A DNA stretch of 64,000 nt from Trichobilharzia szidati (GCA_944472155.2 OX235271.1:25800977-25864976); one strand, 5' to 3'. Shown: positions 11,491-22,420, counted from the stretch's first letter. Notes: generated by a model from the letters alone, not told the origin. Made by a program: numbers and translations.

Positions 11491-12292
11491 CCAGTATTTG
11501 AAAACAAAACACGTAGATCAGCGAAGAGTCTCTTTTCGGCGAATTCATTTTTTTAGCTGGACAATCGTAAATATATGTGTGTTATTTTGTATGTATGTGT
11601 ACAATAAGTTTGTCAAACAAAAATACAATTGGTTATAGTTATTTAAACTAAACAGGTGAAGATTGGTAATTAGAGTTACGTAATACAAAATCAGTCAAGA
11701 GAATTAGGTGTTAGTGAAACTAGGGTAGTAACAAAGGTGGTGAGATGTCGCAAACAGTTGTTAAACGAAGTTATGTAATAATATGAATAGTTTGATAAGT
11801 GAGTTTTACTCAGGATGCACATAGGAACAAAGTAGATAATACGAAATCACGTAAAAGTTCTAAATGAATAATAGAATTATAAGCAATTAAAGAACAGGCG
11901 AAGAAACAAAATTAAGTCATCAAAATCAAAAAATCAAATCAAAAAAGTTGTTACCAAGACAGTAGAAGTGGTTGAGTAATCCTCTTTTGTATGCGCAGCT
12001 CCGGTTTTTTGTGTGAATGGCCAGAGCTTCAGCGATACAAAGAAGGCGAAATCGTATTTCCTTTGATAGGTTGTTCTTGACTCTGTAGATTACTTTGAAG
12101 TAGGCGTCTGTTGAAATGGAATGATAAGTGTTAACTAGGTGTTCAGTTATCGCACTCCTTATTGCACCACTATTGCATCATTACATATACATACAAAATA
12201 ACATTTATATTAGCGATTGTACAGCTAAGAAAATGAATTCGTTGAAAAGAGACTCTTCGCTGATCTACGTGTTCTGTTTTCATTAATGCCTG
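11491..12292. repeat. Inverted repeat pair flanking a PLE-1 remnant
   Basis: The left arm (11491-11602) is the reverse complement of the right arm (about 12181-12292), with identity near 90 per cent by eye. The shared core is the run from ACGTAGATCAGCGAAGAG to a TTATTTTGTATGTATGTG-like end. The arms enclose a PLE-1 protein remnant on the minus strand. PLEs are known to carry terminal repeats in either orientation, so these may be the element's inverted termini. Confidence 0.75.
11620..12146 (-). pseudogene. PLE-1 remnant: C-terminal tail and 3' UTR
   Basis: A minus-strand open frame of about 200 bp (12146 to 11947) contains HLVNTYHSIS, FKVIYRVKNNLSKEIRFR, IAEALAIH and YKRGLLNHFYC. These align block by block with HLVDSEHSIK, FAVVYRVPNNLPKGTRLR and IAEALEIN of the PLE-1 copy at 60352-60888. 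The GIY-YIG catalytic part is missing. The downstream sequence (about 11700-11900) is shared with another PLE-1 remnant at 30490-30660, so it is the 3' UTR of this sub-lineage. It was found only by translating outside the listed long ORFs. Confidence 0.75.
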
Positions 12293-12389
12293 GATGGGGA
12301 TTATACATGAATCCAATATTTGCACTTTTAACAATCTGAAAACACATATTAACGAATAAAATAAACGATAAGTCAATCAGGGCTACATA

Positions 12390-12612
12390 TCAATCAATTT
12401 CCAAGTAAGTGTAGAGAACACGGAGATGACGAAGGTAACTAGTCAACAGCAACAAGCGTCAATCATTGCCAAGAGCAGAAATTTGAATGAGGTCACCTCT
12501 TTTACTAGTCGACACAGAATCATTTCTCAACTAAAGGCGGCCCAGGGAAGGATGTCAGAAACAGAATCACAAAAACAAGATAGACCTTCTTTAATTTCCG
12601 ATTAGAGTGGTA
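12390..12612 (+). mobile_element. Degenerate RTE fragment (RT thumb region)
   Basis: Nucleotide blocks such as GAGATGACGAAGGTAA and AATTTGAATGAGGTCACC match the thumb region after the FADD motif of other RTE copies (for example 14250-14400). It is heavily diverged and has no usable frame. Confidence 0.55.
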
Positions 12613-13154
12613 GGATTTCTTGTTCACAGTTATTCTATTAATCCGGAATTAGTATGAATTAGATAGAGTTGAAAATAATGTCCCATTCCATCCTGACATT
12701 GACAATAATTACAATAATTTTGACCTTATTTATTGATCCATATCACTATATATAAAATGATATTATTCTTATAATTATTATTCAGTATTTCAATTCACTT
12801 AGTTAGGAAGAACTATTCATTTACTTCTTATTCTGACCTGAGAAAATCCTGAGTTTTTATGTAACCCGAATAAAAATCCTATTACTAATTATTATTATTA
12901 AATAGTTTTAGCTCAAGATTTATGCAACTGTTGAACTCAATAGTCCGGGGAGATAAACGGATACGGCGAAATTGATTTTTGGTCAGTGCAGCATTTAACA
13001 ATGAATGTTAAAATGCTGAGTTTTATGATTGCAAAGAATCAGAAGTGGTGTATTTGACTTATTCCTAACAAATAACCTTTTGATAGTTCTAAAGCTGTAT
13101 TATTGTATTTCTGTTGTTATCTGATAAATTTGAAAATAACCAATAACACTGAAT
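12613..13154. other. Unassigned AT-rich sequence
   Basis: Strongly AT-rich with ATTATTATTA runs near 12890. No gene recognised. Confidence 0.4.
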
Positions 13155-13885
13155 TAAAGGGCGTGTGTACTGCTCAACAGTCCGCTCCGTCCTCCTTTAT
13201 GGCTTTGAGACCTAGCCATTGAGAGTGGAAGACATGAAAAGATTAGCTGTCTTCCGTCATAGGTGTCTGCGTTCTATCTCTCGCGTGAAGTGGTATAATA
13301 AGGTGAGCAATATTGAGGTTAAGCTTCGGTCAAGTGCTAGGTAGGTGGGAGGGGAAATCGGTCGACGAGACTGTGAAATTACATCGACTGAGATGGTTAG
13401 GACATGTGTTACGTATGCCTAGTCATCGATCGCCTCCCTCGACGGGCAATGTTAGCTAATATAGGGTCAAGCTGGAAGAGAGCTAGTGGCGGTCAAACGA
13501 AAACATGGCACCAGTCAATGAGATCCACAACAGTTAGTCTAAGCCACGTAGGAAGGTGTAGACTTCCTGACTGGTTGATGTTCTCGGGACGGTAAAAACC
13601 CTTGGTTGGAAACAATTGGTGACATGGCTCAAAATCGTTCCCAATGGCTGGCGCAGATACATCCACTCCTTGTGACTTATGATTTCCAATGAAACTATAT
13701 TGTTATTCGCCATTACTATTCCTTTGTCTCACACCACTGTTTACTGTCTAGATTATGCATTTCTCCTACTTTCTTCTCTTGCTTTAAGTGCTACAAGGAG
13801 GGAGTGTGGCGACTTGAACTGCCGCACATATGTGCAAAGTTCTATGTCGAAAATCGACCGACCGACCAACAACACTAGAAATTTT
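13155..13885 (+). pseudogene. RTE-D (SR2-like) retrotransposon 3' end
   Basis: The plus strand encodes a decayed C-terminus of an RTE reverse transcriptase: VYCSTVRSVLLYGFET, LRVEDMKRLAVFRHRCLRS, and in a later frame HRLPRRAMLANIGSSW, GGQTKTWHQ and LSHVGRCRLPDW, then IGDMAQNRSQW. Frameshifts separate these blocks. The 3' UTR (13670-13885) matches 5975-6240 in reverse complement. The 5' boundary falls in the 'IKGRVYC' block, so this is a typical 5'-truncated copy. The family is distinct from the RTE subfamilies A to C. Confidence 0.8.
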
Positions 13886-14094
13886 TATTTCCTAATAAAC
13901 AATAGGGGAAACATGGAATTTATATTCTGGGCTTTATTGAAGCGAGTTGAAACCTTCTCATAACCGATTCTTCCCCATTATTCACTCCTGAGTGTTATTT
14001 ATGTTGACCACTTTTGGTATGAAACCTTCGTGTTATACAAATCCACTGCGTGAACAAGGCTGGCAGCGGAAGTCTGGTGTTTTTGAGTTCTATA

Positions 14095-14941
14095 GGATTT
14101 CATGCAAGAAGACAGGTATATGATGGACCATCGATAAGAAGACTCAAAAAGATCTCGATTTTGCAGATGATTTACGTTTAATGTTACACAATCTCGAGGA
14201 CTTCAAGGCAAAAACTAAAGAGGAGAGCAGTGAAGACAGGACTCGAGGTGGATGGAGAGAAGACAGAGGTGATGAAGATAACCAACCAGCGGTGACGATC
14301 ACTAGCACGAGTCACCATCAACGGAAGAAATTCGAAAGAGTTCAATTCATTCACTTATCTAGGAAGCATCGCTTCAACCACAAGCGACAGCACGGATGAA
14401 GTTGTCAAAGCCAGTCAGAATCGGAGAGGCAAGATACACCTTCACCAATCCAAAATCGGTTTGGAAATCTTCTTCACTTAGCAGCATAACGTGTAAGATT
14501 CGGATTTTCAACACAAATGTTAAGTTAGTCAGATTTTCTATATGGGTCATGAACTTGCCTAGCACGTCACGAAATCACTTCCAACAGACTGCTGCAGACT
14601 CTTATCAACAGCTGTCTTCGCTGGTTATATATTGAAGATCGAAAAGCTGGCGGGCCAGAAAGAATTAGCAGAAAGAAACTGAGGGAACAAACTAACCAAG
14701 AACCCACTGAGGAGGGCGTCGAATGACACCCTGCACCAGGCCGTTGCTCACGTGGAACCTGAATAGGAAACGATGAGTGAAGCGTTCGAGGGTAACATGA
14801 ATGAGATAGTGCGAGAGGGAGATGAGAGATTCTGTGCAACTGTAAACCAAAATAAGTAGAACGACAGAAAATAGGACAAAGTGGAGATGGGTTGTTGAAG
14901 CGCTATGTTCCACTTGGAACCCAAAAGAATAATAATAACAG
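14095..14941 (+). mobile_element. RTE 3' end, diverged copy near subfamily A
   Basis: It begins near the RT catalytic box: nucleotides around 14155-14180 read like DLDFADDL with frameshifts. The thumb follows, then the subfamily A-like end TTCCACTTGGAACCC and (AAT)n at 14920-14941. It is more diverged than the copies at 10020 and 47705. The ORFs in this interval on the opposite strand are shadows. Confidence 0.8.
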
Positions 14942-15179
14942 GATTTCATACTGATACGAAAGCAATCGAGGTATCCTCAGCATTCAGTTTACTGTCTGTA
15001 TATTGAGTTGTAAGTCAAACATTTTTATCGTGCCATTAAAAGTAGATGAAATGAATCATTTTCGATTTTTGAATAATTTTGGATATTTTAAAGAACTTTC
15101 CGATGGTATATATATATATCTTGGAAGTGCTATTTAGCTAAATATTACCAAAATATTATTATTCTGTTGTTCACATGTT
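14942..15179. other. Unassigned sequence with a short TA run
   Basis: It contains an alternating TATATATATATA tract at about 15107-15119 and otherwise nothing recognised. Confidence 0.5.
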
Positions 15180-15993
15180 TGACTGATAAGCATGTGATTC
15201 TGATGTGGTTGTGTTCTCTGAGCTCGATAGTTAATTTGCAAGCTTTCATCGCCCTACTAGGCGACATCTTCAGTGCATACTTCAATTTGAAGTGGGCTTT
15301 TAGATTTCTCCACGAGTTTATTAATCATCTCTTCTGGTGACCTTGGACGTGATTGCTTGTTTTTGTGTGTTTTCACACCTTCTAGGTTACTTGTATTGTA
15401 ACTCATTGTTTCTTTGACTTGAACCCTGACATTTTGTGTAAGTGAGGTTTATTTCTTATCTGTTGATAAATTTTGTCTATCTCGATGTGTCTATTGATTG
15501 ATGATTCACTGGAATGCCAAGCTTCTAAAAATTCTCTAGCATTCTTGTTGTTTCCTCTGTCTAATATTTGAACATTGTCCCAGTCAAATTGATGTCCGTG
15601 GTTGTCTGTATGAAGTGATATGAGAGAGTGGATATCATGTCTTTTGACGGCTAGCTTATGATCGTGGATACGAAGACGAAGGGGACGTCCACTTTGGCGA
15701 ATGTAGTGTTTTTCGCAGTTGATACAATCTTTTTTAGATGATGTTGGTTTTATCTACTTTTGCTGTTGAGTCTTTTGATTTACATAGAATTGAGTGAAGT
15801 GACTTTGTTGGTTTGTTTGCGACGTCAATTCCTAAAGGTGTGAAGAGTCTTGTAATGATTTCTGAGATATCCTTTATATATGGTAAGGCAATTTTCTTTG
15901 TGCTTTCCTTGGGGGCTTTCGGTTTGATAGGTTGGCTTGGGGGTATATGTCTATTGATGAAATTCCGTGTGATTCATTCAAAGTGAATTTTGT
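15180..15993 (-). pseudogene. PLE-3: linker and GIY-YIG endonuclease with 3' UTR
   Basis: The minus strand encodes, from 15993 down, FINRHIPPSQPIKPKAP, then KKIALPYIKDISEIITRLF and LGIDVANKPTKSLHSIL (the PLE linker after the RT). A frameshift near 15740 is followed by KDCINCEKHYIRQSGRPLR and IHDHKLAVKRHDIHSLI. The latter is a GIY-YIG domain with the CxxC, the HYI-R variant of YIG, and the arginine and histidine of the following helix. QFDWDNVQILDRG and AREFLEAWHSS close the domain. The glycine of the 'YIG' motif is arginine here. The 3' UTR holds a hammerhead-like core (15241-15273). Confidence 0.8.
15241..15273 (-). ncRNA. Candidate hammerhead-ribozyme-like core in PLE-3 3' end
   Basis: On the minus strand the order is CTGAAGA, then a 5-bp stem (TCGCC pairing with GGCGA around a 6-nt loop), then GAAAGC. 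CUGANGA, stem II and GAAA are the conserved core of hammerhead ribozymes, which are known in PLE termini. One extra U separates CUGAAGA from the stem, and stems I and III were not found convincingly. Confidence 0.35.
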
Positions 15994-16556
15994 GACGAAC
16001 TGGTATTGCTTAAATAGTTGTTGAAAATCAATAAATACCAGATAGACAGCAGTTTGAACCCCTAACCACATTTGAGACGAAATTGATGATTATTAGTTAA
16101 GGTTCACAATTTGCAATAGAAACAGTTGGAGTGGTAGAATTTCACCGTAGTTTCCTTTAGGAACCAAATTATCATTCCAATCACAATACTTGATCTGTTG
16201 AAACCATAAATGGCGATCAACAAAGAAAACAAATTTGCGTAAAATTATGTCCTACTGACTGTTTGGGATCAGTGGTATGCAACTACTCACCACGATCAGT
16301 CAGTAGTAGTACGTGGTTTTATGCCAGTTTTTTAAAACTGCTTGTGAATATGTAAAATTCCTAAAATTCATATCTTCCGTAATAATGAATATGGCTCATT
16401 CATTGCTCGCATTTTTCCATTCCAGTAATTAGGAACTTATACAAACAGTAATTTTAGAAGAAGCTATTCGTTGAAAGATATGAATAATTGAGAATTTTTA
16501 ATACGGACACCTAAAGTATGTAATGGATATCAAAGGATACAGTATACAGGGGATAA
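15994..16556. other. Unassigned sequence
   Basis: Nothing recognised on either strand. The sequence upstream of the PLE-3 remnant is not PLE-like. Confidence 0.4.
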
Positions 16557-17125
16557 AAAATAAGGATCGGGAAAGCAAGACAAGCTTTCATTACTTCCAA
16601 GAATGTGTGGTGGTTAACAGCACTCAGCATGAAAACTAAGATCCGGATTTTCAACTCAAATGGGAATTCAGTGCTACTGACTATACGGATCAGAGACTTG
16701 CACTGCGCGTCATAAAGAGCATCTCAAACAAACTACAGACCTTCATCAACAGTTGCCTCCACTCAATACTCAAGATCAGATGGCCGGAGAGGATCAGAAA
16801 CGGGGATCTCTGGGAGCAAAACAACCAGGAACCGATAGTACAACAAATTGACAGGAAGAAATGGAGATGGATTGGCCATACTCTGAGGAAACCATCAAGT
16901 GACATCACCAGACAAGCCATTGCTCGAGTGGAACCTGAAAGGGAAGCGGCGAGTTGATCGTCAGTGCAAGGGTGGGTGACTTGGAGGAGGTCGTGTGAAG
17001 AGGAGATGAAAGCATCTGGGCAGACTTGTAGCCAGGTGAAGACTCTAGCAGAGAACCGAACACAATGAAGACGTGTGGCTGAAGCCCTGTGTTCCTCTAG
17101 GAATTAAAGGAAATAATAATAATAA
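16557..17125 (+). mobile_element. RTE 3' end, subfamily B
   Basis: It begins in the thumb region (GGGAAAGCAAGACAAGC) and runs through ATCAGATGGCC to the subfamily B terminus and AATAATAATAAATCAC. It is a shorter 5'-truncated copy of the same family as 20178-21150. The opposite-strand ORF at 16690-16920 is a shadow. Confidence 0.85.
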
Positions 17126-17308
17126 ATCACAATAAAGTATACAGTGAAGTCCATTATAATAATTCCATCTGAGTTACTGCGTCGACGTAAAGAGTTAATT
17201 TTACTAGGCAATATAAAAATTGTAAACATAATTAAACAACATTATTTCATGCTATTATTTTGCACATAGTGACTGACAGTGGAATCCAAGACGTGCATTT
17301 CGTCTTAC
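17126..17308. other. Unassigned AT-rich sequence
   Basis: Short AT-rich interval, nothing recognised. Confidence 0.4.
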
Positions 17309-17441
17309 CTGTACCTCGTTACTGAATACATCTGAAATCCGCAATGAGCGCTGATGTTCCCAATTATACTTGACTTCAACACCCATCGTTTCAAAACACG
17401 CCAACTTAGACCGAACATTTTGATCCCATAAAATCAAGCAA
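17309..17441 (-). CDS. Possible host-gene internal exon (unrecognised)
   Basis: On the minus strand a T-rich tract ending TATTTCTAG (acceptor) precedes 133 bp with an open frame reading ILWDQNVRSKLACFETMG, then VEVKYNWEHQRSLRISDVF. It ends ...GTACAG followed by GTAAGA, a perfect donor. The peptide is not retroelement-like, and the sequence occurs nowhere else in the window. I do not recognise the family. The evidence is only the paired splice signals and the protein-like composition, so this is a candidate exon of an unknown minus-strand gene. Confidence 0.35.
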
Positions 17442-17929
17442 CTAGAAATACAAAATCGAATTCAGCCAAAGGTGCTATTTTTCAAGATTTAGTTTGTAAA
17501 GATTGAATTTGTCTCAGTTTTGATCGTGGATTGGTGTAAGTTAGGGAGCCGTTGAAAACCAGGGAATTCATGGGCTATTAAATCGGGTGACAGTGACTGA
17601 ATGGTTGAAGATTAAACTATTCCTAAACTATTCCATTGTGGATAAAATTTATTTTAATAAAGCCTCAGAGTGTTAAAGAGGAATATAAATGATAACCATT
17701 TTTCGAGCACATTTTATTGCTCATAATGATACCTAGTTACTTAAACAACTTTCTAAATTTGCTTACATGAAAATCCGTAGGAACAGGTTTAGTTAAATGT
17801 CCAAAAAATCGAGCAGGAGCACTAATTAGTGCAACAAAAACTGAAGTAATGAAGTGAAACAGACAGAAGAAGCTCTGGTTTAAATGACTATCCTATAAAA
17901 TTCATTAGGAAGATCAGAATAGGTAAAAA
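17442..17929. other. Unassigned AT-rich sequence
   Basis: Nothing recognised. It runs up to the first PLE-4-like codons near 17930. Confidence 0.4.
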
Positions 17930-18400
17930 TAAAAACCGAAATAATGGAGAGACTAATAATGATAACATAAATAAGAGAGAATATAGGACATCTACAGTTT
18001 TACCATATAAGGAGGGGACATCTGAGACCCTATGTAGGATTCTTAAGGAAACAGTAATGAGAGTGGTATTTAAACCTACAAACGCACTCAGGGACAAGCT
18101 CTGTAGGTTAGAGGACCCTGTAGGTTGGTTGAACCAATTAGACAAAATAATATAATTTACGAAATACCCTGCAATGACTATGCTCTACGTCAACTACATA
18201 GGTTAAACTAATAGATGCGGGTGGTCAAATTGTCAGAACATAAGAATTTAGCCAAGGTTAGAGAGAATGACCTCGTGAAGATAAATAAGTAATTTAGAAG
18301 AAAGCTCAACAATTGCACTGTGTGTATTAACACAACCACACAAAAGGGTAGGAGAGGGTTAAAATTCTTAGAAACAATATAGGTAGGTGAGGAGAGTGGC
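17930..18400 (+). pseudogene. PLE-4 remnant: linker and GIY-YIG tail
   Basis: The plus-strand translation includes INKREYRTSTVLPYKEGT, SETLCRILKETVMRVVFKP, TNALRDKLCRLEDPVGWLN (the linker before GIY-YIG in PLEs), a stop, a short decayed GIY-YIG entry, and then MRVVKLSEHKNLAKVREND and a terminal GRRGLKFLETI. The same linker occurs in the PLE-4 inverted repeat at 22421-23325 (VPPYKEETCGTLRRT, ALKSTNSVRNILC). The RT is missing. The minus-strand ORFs at 17888-18429 are its shadows. Confidence 0.7.
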
Positions 18401-19579
18401 TGATTACTGAATCCTTGTTCATTGAGCATACATCTAGCACTTGTGACAGGAATGACTCATCACTCATACCAGAAATATGGAAAATATAACTGCCAACCAA
18501 AGCAAGCTATGGAAAATAATGGAATTATATAAACCAAGCTAGAAAGTTGTATAAGTAACGGAATTATACTCTACCACAGTGCACAAGCTCTATTCTTATA
18601 TCCCTCTTAAACTATGACTATACAACTGTCCAGTACTTCCCGTTTTTTCAATGATTCTCCATCTTACACCTATCCATGATCAAAATGTTGCTTCATATTT
18701 TATTAATCTCCTCATCCTTTTCTTCCTATTTAACTAAATTAATAAATTTGGAACACAAGGCATTTTTCGAAAAATATATTAATTTCAGTCTTTATATCAA
18801 ACAGGAACCCTGCGTTTATCATGAACCTAACCATCTCTTTAATGACTCTCTGCAAAAACAGCATTAACGGTAGCACATGCGGACGTTGGATGAAATTTGA
18901 ACGAAAATTACAAATCTCATTTTTGCAACTATAGCAACCAGTATAAATAAAAAACTGATAAGCCACATCTGGTTTCAGCTGCCTTCATAGGTTTATCCTC
19001 AAAAGTATGTTACTGAGACAGTTGTTAGTATTTAGGTACGCTACTCAGATAATGAACATGAGCAAAAAGTATAAAATATAGCTTATATCTAATAAAATAC
19101 GTATGAGTACGCTGAGTATAAATAGTATGACGTATTCTTGGCAAATTTTTTCAGCGTTTCTCTCCATTCCATAGATTAAATGACAACAACAAAAAATAAC
19201 AAAACACTGCACCCATTACGTAATTATTTTGGAAAACACTTTATTGCAAACTGTCTCGCTCCCTAACTACTATTCTCTTAACAGGATTAATGCACTTTAT
19301 TTTCCTCTACATAACTAAAAAAATCAAAACAGCATTTGTGAAAGTGTATTAAGCTCAGAATATTACGTTATTACCAAAAAACATCTTAGCTAAAAACGTA
19401 TTATATCATGAAATAAAATTGTCAGTTGGCAAAATCCCCTAATCCCAAAAATAAGAAATTCAAAACAGATTAAGGTAAAAGCAGATAACATCAGATGTAG
19501 TCGATATTGGGTGATTTCGCTCTCCATACAACTATCTTGTAAACAGTGTGAAAACTGAGGGATATTATGAGACAAATAA
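18401..19579. other. Unassigned AT-rich sequence with a possible SINE-3 tail
   Basis: The segment 18621-18660 (CAACTGTCCAGTACTTCC, then a T run and CAATGATTCTCC) resembles the tail of the SINE-3 family at 30312-30386 and 55230-55290. The rest is unrecognised. Confidence 0.4.
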
Positions 19580-19955
19580 TTTATTAATCAATACAATCTG
19601 TATAAATGCAGCTGGTGAATTGGAGGATGGTGGTATAAGTTGACTGAGAATCATCTCAAATGTGGTTCCATAACTTTGAAACTTGGTTTTTATAATTCTG
19701 GTTCTTCTGTACCTCTTTTCGTTTGGGTACATAAAAACGTTGGAATTCTTAATCGCTTCATACCGCAAGCACTTTCGAACCATTCTCAAAAACTGTACAC
19801 AAATTTTCCAGTCACATAAATATATGTATATATAAATGATTATGAGCCAACTGGATGATTTGGGTTCAGCTCTTCTCACAGTTTTGTAGGTTTTGCTTGC
19901 TGAAATGTAATAAAAAAGACTGAAGTGCATACAAAACCGCAATTTTCTACTTACG
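19580..19955 (-). CDS. Possible host exons with short introns (unrecognised)
   Basis: On the minus strand AAATAC is followed by GTAAGTAG (a strong donor). After 55 bp comes ATTACATTTCAG (acceptor) and a short stretch with an internal GTGAGA donor-like site. About 90 bp on, GTGTACAG (acceptor) opens a frame reading FLRMVRKCLRYEAIKNSN, VFMYPNEKRYRRTRIIK and SYGTTFEMILSQLIPP to a stop near 19570. The reading frame is not preserved through the GTGAGA site, so the exact structure is uncertain. The peptide is not retroelement-like and I do not recognise it. Confidence 0.25.
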
Positions 19956-20177
19956 TATTTAAATTTGACTAACAAGTCAGAAAGCCTTCACATATAATCA
20001 TGAATAATCATTAAAATTGGTCGCTGTTATCCCCAATAGTGGTCATCTTTTCACTGAATTCGACACTTTGCCGTTTAAAAGAAATTAATTAACTAAAATT
20101 AAGCAATTGATTAAGTAATCCACGACGGGAAACTTACGGAATCCTTCGAAGGGAGGACAGGAGTAAGACAAACTGAC

Positions 20178-21150
20178 TGCCTACTATCAACAATGATTTT
20201 CCTGATTGCAGTAGATTGTATAATGCGACAAACAGCGGGTAATGAGGAAACAGGCATAAAATGGATTCACACAGAAAACAACTTGGAGGATCTGGACTTC
20301 GCCGATGATATATATCTGATTTCCCACAAACTGGAAGATATGCAAGTGAGAAGCAACAAGTTTGCAGAAGAAGCATCAAAGATAGGACTCCAGGTGAACA
20401 TAGAGAAAACAGAAGAGGTGATGAAGATTCCTGGGCAACACCACCAACAGAAACAACAACAGACAACAATCAACATAAATGGAAGGAACCTGAAAGAAAC
20501 AACCTCTTTTACCCACCTACCTGGGAAGCATCGTTTCAACTACAGGTGGATGGAACTGACGAGGATATCAAAGAAAGAATAGGAAAAGCAAGACAAGCTT
20601 TCACTACTCTCAAGTCTGTGTGCAGGTCAACAGTACTCAGCATCAAAAATAACATCCGGATTTCCAACTTAAATGTAAAGTCAGTGCTACTCACTAAACG
20701 GATCAGAGACTTGGCTCATCATGGAAAGTACTTTAAAAAAACTACAGACCATCATCAACAGTTGTCTCCGCGCAATACTCAAGATTAGATGGCCGGCCAG
20801 AAATGATCAGCAACAGAGATCTCTGGCAATGAGCGAACCAACCCAGCAGGAACCGATTGTGAAACAAATAGGCAGGAAGAAATGGAGATGGATTGGCTGG
20901 CCATACTCTGAGGAAACAATGCATCAAGTGACATCACTAGACAAGCCATTGCTCGATTGGAATCCGAAAGGGAAGTGGCGAGTTGGTCGTCAGTGTGAGA
21001 GTGACTTGGAGGAGGTCATGTTAGGAGGAGATGAAAACGTGTGGGCAGACTTGGAGCCAGGTGAAGACACTAGCAGAGAACCGAACGCAATGAAGACGTG
21101 TGGCTGAAGCCTTATTTATCTTTAGGAATTAAAGGAAACAATAATAATAA
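20178..21150 (+). mobile_element. RTE 3' end, subfamily B, with RT catalytic region
   Basis: The 129-residue frame at 20193-20582 begins in the RT palm and contains RQTAGNEETGIKWIHT, NLEDLDFADDIYLISHKLED with the FADD catalytic pair, SKIGLQVNIEKTEEVMKIPG, a QQKQQQ run, and INGRNLKETTSFTHL. The following frames (20546-21107) continue the thumb and C-terminus with frameshifts, ending WRWIGWPYSEETMHQVTSLD and VWADLEPGEDTSREP. The 3' end is TTAGGAATTAAAGG and (AAT)n. It is the longest subfamily B copy here along with 53237-54205. Confidence 0.9.
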
Positions 21151-21224
21151 TGACTGTTTCATCCTGTTGTAGCAGTGCAAGACTGTAAACAGATATGTGC
21201 GTGCTGTCAGCGGTGTCATTTCTG

Positions 21225-22405
21225 GATTAGCTGCAAGTGATGGTCAATTCAAGAGTCCTTCAAAGTGAACATCGCATTGTTAGATTCGTCTGTAGTCCTT
21301 GATAATTAGGTACCCTTGAACGTCTTTTATTGGTTTCATAATCTAGATTGATCTCTTCCCTGATAGAGACTTGGTTATCTGATGCAATATTCTGAGGTGG
21401 CTTTTACCTTCTACCTGTCTTTTCTTTGTTCAGTTGCTACTGTGTCGTATATTTGTATTTATCTTTCCTAGCACTCTTCTTCAATTCTCTATTCAGTGCA
21501 GTGTACACAGAACTCAGCTCCTCCTTCTGTTTTCCATCTTTGCATTGAGTCATCTTCTCTTTCACCATCCTCCTCTCCTCGATTAGCTTCCAGGTATCTG
21601 TTGACAGCCATTCCTTGTCTCGTCTGTTCTTTCTTCCTAGATTATTTACACACGCTTCCCTGAACATCACCTTCATAGAGTTCCAATGTTCTTCCATACT
21701 GGTGTCCTCAGTAATGCCATATAGTGTCTCCTACTTTGCTCTGATCAGATCTGCAGTGAAGGCATCATTTGTGGTTTTGTCCTTCAGTTTCTGAATGTTG
21801 AACTTGTATTGTGGCCTGCTTCAGTTGTTTACAGGGATTTCAGCTTCACCTTGTAGATAGGTTCCTTGAACTAGATTATGGTCTGAGCCCCCATCTGCTC
21901 CCCTTCTCGACTTTGTAACCAACAGACTAGCTGCGTCTTCACTCCCCTGATCAACACTGAGATGAATTCAATCTGGTTTCTGGTGTTCGTCAAACAAAAT
22001 CCATGTTACTTCGTGTTTACTCGTGTGCTTGTACACGCTGCCTCCAATCACGAAATCAATGAAAGCGTAGAAGTCTGCAAAGATTTCTTTGTCCTCATCC
22101 ATCTCTCCGAGAGCCTCTTGACCCATGATGAGCTCTCTTCCTTTATTAATAGCTCTCTTTTGAGCATTATTATCGCCCATGAGGATTCCGATGACACCAT
22201 TTGAGATGTTGTCCGTTACTGTTTGTAATTGTCTGCAAAAATCTTCTTCCCTTGTTCTGCGTTGTTTGTAGCACTGTGGGTAGCACTGGAGTGTTGTAAC
22301 CTTTCTTGCTTCCTTTTGACTTGAATCTTGCTGTCATGATCCTAAATGAATTTGGTTCCCGTTGCCAAAGAGCTCTGGCTACCATTGGTGAACCCTTCCT
22401 TATAC
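21225..22405 (-). mobile_element. RTE fragment: C-terminal endonuclease and pre-RT linker only
   Basis: On the minus strand this carries the endonuclease from NSFRIMTARFKSKG onward, a decayed catalytic D-N block, and LDDEHQKPD-like sequence. The linker frame 21697-21437 follows, with EEHWNSMKVMFREACVNN, KEWLSTDTWKLIEERRMVK and LSSVYTALNRELKKS. The match to the copy at 39801-41132 runs through this to the position aligned with about 39600 and then stops. It has neither the N-terminal endonuclease nor the RT and 3' tail, so both ends are truncated. Confidence 0.85.
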
Positions 22406-22420
22406 TCGGTCCCATGTTTT

